Below are positions 5,765 through 7,315 of a stretch of 7,315 nt of DNA, in pieces (position 1 is the stretch's first letter; each line of letters begins with the position of its first letter). The stretch comes from Alphaproteobacteria bacterium (lineage in GTDB: Bacteria; Pseudomonadota; Alphaproteobacteria; UBA3830). The stretch lies in NCBI GenBank assembly GCA_025998775.1, contig BNWK01000065.1, forward strand, positions 1 through 7,315. Direction: 5' to 3'. The notes below the pieces were generated by a model. That model was not told where the DNA came from. It ran no database searches and worked only from the letters and a program-made list of their open reading frames with translations. A program made the position numbers and the translations under genes.

Positions 5765-5782
5765 ATTATTTTTAAAAATAAT
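5765..5782. repeat. 18-bp perfect AT palindrome
   Basis: ATTATTTTTAAAAATAAT is a perfect palindrome in the very AT-rich stretch upstream of the small exported gene (about 5700-5800). It could be an easily melted or bent promoter-upstream element, a weak terminator for the remnant at 5812-6063 on the minus strand, or simply low-complexity DNA. Confidence 0.3.
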
Positions 5783-5811
5783 TTTGTTTTAGGGCTAAGA
5801 TCCAGTAATGT

Positions 5812-6063
5812 CTATAGAAAAATGAACGTGACACTTCGTCCTTCTGATGTGCCAGGATCTTTCCGATCTCCAGGAGACATGATTCCGTCTTTTCTGTCCA
5901 CGCCAAAATAATCATTTAATGCCAATGACGTGTAGCAAATTAAATGTATACTTTTAGAGACCTGTTCTATCACCTTTTCAATTGCTCATGTTAAGGAACG
6001 ATCAGTTGGCCGCTCGTCTGTAGTATCGTGACATTTTGGAATGACAAAACTGATTTTCGCATT
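5812..6063 (-). pseudogene. Remnant gene with one in-frame TGA
   Basis: On the minus strand one frame reads protein-like on both sides of a single TGA (5986-5988). Upstream it reads NAKISFVIPKCHDTTDERP followed by TDRSLT; downstream it reads AIEKVIEQVSKS, then LALNDYFGVDRKDGIMSPGD and SEGRSVTFIFL, ending at TAG 5812-5814. That is 26 plus 57 codons in the same frame. No ATG, GTG or TTG start is available near the upstream end, which abuts the stop of the gene at 6063. TGA is used as a normal stop elsewhere in the window (6454-6456), so recoding is unlikely. The gene is best explained as a short replication- or phage-associated protein broken by a nonsense mutation and loss of its start. I cannot name the family. 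Confidence 0.5.
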
Positions 6064-6326
6064 TATGTAAGGGGTATACGCAAAACCGAATCCCTTAATT
6101 CGAACAATGATGCTGCTTCCGCTTCTTTCCTCTCATATCCTGCGTCAAATTCCAGGATTGCAGCGCGTTCGTTGAAGATGTAGCGAAAATCCTCTGCTTT
6201 TTCTGTGTTCTGCATTAATCGTTTGATTCTGATGATATCGAGTACGCCAAACTGTCCCGTATCGGCTATTGTTTTTTCGATGTTTGGGCATTTGTTTAAA
6301 TTATTTGCAATTAAATTACCTGTCAT
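6063..6326 (-). CDS. Small hypothetical protein downstream of the replication primase/ATPase remnant
   Basis: The start is chosen at ATG 6326, with GAGGAG (6335-6340) 8 bases upstream, giving 87 residues. A start at 6371 would add 15 residues encoded by the repeat cluster and lacks such a site. The C-terminal part contains YIFNERAAILEFDAGYERKEAEA. The motif 'eRaAi.EfDgG..R.eAE..A' is common near the ends of alphaproteobacterial plasmid, phage and ICE proteins that accompany replication or DNA-processing genes; its function is not known to me. The protein has no signal peptide or membrane segment and ends at TAA 6063-6065. It is probably co-transcribed with the upstream primase/ATPase remnant across a short gap filled with repeats, which may regulate it. 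Confidence 0.65.
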   Translation of the reverse strand: MTGNLIANNLNKCPNIEKTIADTGQFGVLDIIRIKRLMQNTEKAEDFRYIFNERAAILEFDAGYERKEAEAASLFELRDSVLRIPLT

Positions 6327-6339
6327 TAAAAGCACTCCT

Positions 6340-6458
6340 CTTGATTCATAGCTTGATTCACTATTCATCACGTCTGAATCAAGATTTTCTCTAAAATTTC
6401 AGCTTTGATTCGACTTGATTCAGCGATTCTCTATATATGCATGAATCAGTGAATCAAG
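6340..6458. repeat. Cluster of CTTGATTCA/TGAATCAAG repeats (iteron- or operator-like)
   Basis: A 9-bp unit CTTGATTCA occurs at 6340-6348, 6352-6360 and 6414-6422. Its complement TGAATCAAG occurs at 6375-6383 and 6450-6458. Shorter copies lie at 6405-6411 (TTGATTC) and 6442-6448 (TGAATCA). That is seven copies in 119 bases, in both orientations, some paired head to head (6352-6360 with 6375-6383). They fill the gap between the primase/ATPase remnant and the next gene and overlap the primase stop codon and the next gene's Shine-Dalgarno. Candidate roles are replication-initiator iterons or an operator array, possibly bound by the HTH tail of the neighbouring protein. Confidence 0.55.
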
Positions 6459-7188
6459 GCTTATCCATTCCCTTTTCCAGGCGACAAACGGAAGGCTGAG
6501 AAATTCCGAGTTCCTTTGCGATTTCTCTCTGATTCATACCAAGCTCCATTAATTCCTTTATTTTTGATTTGGTTACAGCTTCGCAGTCTGTCATTGTCCA
6601 GACAAAGGACGTTTCAATATTGCCGCACAATCGAGCCTCGAATGATTTAGCCTGATCGCCGGAGAATCCACGGCATTTCTCGAATTTTACATCGAATTTC
6701 GATCCCTCATGATTTTCATAATCGCTGGGTCGTTTCAGAGCGATAACGGTATCGAGAATGTCCTCTTTGCGGCAAGATCCTCTCTGACCTCCATTTTTCC
6801 CTGCATGATGAATCAACAGAACCGAAATATTCTTTTGTCTCAGACGAATCAGCCATTTTTGAATGTTCAACCAAGAATCTGCCTCATTTTCCTTGACGCT
6901 CGTTAGAGTTGATATATTGTCTAAAATCAACAACTCAGTGTCGCCAAGATATTGTTCCAGTAGTTTCTGATTATCTGCAGCCACAACTATGTTGCAATTA
7001 TAGACAAATGCAGCAAGGTCGATGATGCCGCCTCCGCGATCTCCGGTTGCAAAATCATTAAACCGTCCAGTGGCAATATCTATTCTGAAAGCCCCGGCTT
7101 TGCGATCGTTTCTTCTCGGATTTTTAGCGACATAGTCGTTGCTTTCAGTGCTTGCAGCACATGCGTTTATCTTATGATCCAACGTCAC
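6454..7188 (-). CDS. Replicative primase/AAA ATPase remnant with internal deletion
   Basis: This 244-residue product joins parts of a normally much longer mobile-element replication protein. Residues about 19-62 (YVAKNPRRNDRKAGAFRID..., ATGRFNDFATGDRGGGIIDL) match the N-terminal primase-type domain of alphaproteobacterial plasmid or phage proteins. Residues about 80-188 match the C-terminal half of a RepA/DnaB-like AAA ATPase: Walker B ELLILDN (85-91), SVLLIHHAGKNGGQRG (112-127), KEDILDTVIALKRP (141-154), and the conserved FEKCRGF. The middle is missing. There is no Walker A (GxxxxGKT), and only IVVAADN (67-73) may remain of a Toprim-like strand. The protein cannot be a normal ATPase. The C-terminus carries a helix-turn-helix (MNQREIAKELGISQPSVCRL, 218-237) that may still bind DNA. 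The GTG start at 7188 has no clear ribosome binding site. The stop is TGA 6454-6456, inside the repeat cluster. Confidence 0.7.
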   Translation of the reverse strand: MTLDHKINACAASTESNDYVAKNPRRNDRKAGAFRIDIATGRFNDFATGDRGGGIIDLAAFVYNCNIVVAADNQKLLEQYLGDTELLILDNISTLTSVKENEADSWLNIQKWLIRLRQKNISVLLIHHAGKNGGQRGSCRKEDILDTVIALKRPSDYENHEGSKFDVKFEKCRGFSGDQAKSFEARLCGNIETSFVWTMTDCEAVTKSKIKELMELGMNQREIAKELGISQPSVCRLEKGMDKP

Positions 7189-7315
7189 GTCACGGGCGTT
7201 TCATAAAATTTTTTAAATATTTTAGATATGAGAAGAGAGGGTTAAACAATTTTGCTAGAAAGAGGTAGAATTAATACGTTTTACTATCGGAGGCTAGAAG
7301 TGACAGCAAAAGAGA

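Noticed and set aside
5986..5988. TGA recoding (selenocysteine or tryptophan)
   Set aside because: No downstream hairpin resembling an insertion element was evident, the frame also lacks a start codon, and TGA is a normal stop in the neighbouring primase gene.
6340..6458. CRISPR array
   Set aside because: The repeats are only 9 bp, occur in both orientations and are irregularly spaced, which does not fit a CRISPR repeat-spacer pattern.

Overview
The window is AT-rich bacterial DNA. It reads as an accessory or decaying mobile region rather than a housekeeping locus. Two parts point to an alphaproteobacterium: a replication primase/ATPase remnant, and a large serine recombinase followed directly by a small partner protein. 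The richness in A+T, the broken mobile genes and the secreted proteins of unknown family would suit a host-associated or intracellular lineage, but that is an inference. No rRNA, tRNA or CRISPR array is visible.

Layout, left to right. (1) 1-99 (+): the last 32 codons of an unidentified protein. (2) 127-1726 (-): a large serine recombinase whose N-terminal catalytic segment looks degraded, followed by a shortened partner protein. Repeats upstream of the recombinase could be its binding or att region. (3) 1911-3614 (-): a tight two-gene operon. The first gene encodes a divergent protein with a nitrilase-like Glu-Lys-Cys arrangement; the second encodes an exported protein of unknown family. (4) 3673-3939 (+): a coding-like fragment without a start codon, then about 310 bases of AT-rich DNA with inverted repeats. 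(5) 4251-5114 (+): one exported-protein gene that appears to be split by a 162-bp palindromic MITE-like insertion (4474-4637). The halves are in the same frame and both junctions carry TA. (6) 5231-5635 (-): a small protein with a hydrophobic N-terminus and a good ribosome binding site. (7) 5812-6063 (-): a coding-like remnant with one internal TGA. (8) 6063-7188 (-): a small replication-associated protein and a primase/ATPase that has lost its middle. Between them lies a cluster of short CTTGATTCA/TGAATCAAG repeats resembling iterons or an operator array.

The recombinase module and the replication module are typical parts of a prophage, plasmid or integrative element, and both look damaged. 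The unrecognised genes between them (the nitrilase-like/exported operon, the split exported protein and the small hydrophobic-leader protein) look like cargo. The strongest novel observations are the palindromic element that splits a gene and can be removed on paper to restore an open frame, the nitrilase-like operon, and the repeat cluster next to the replication gene. No complete new defence or secretion system can be demonstrated from this window alone.
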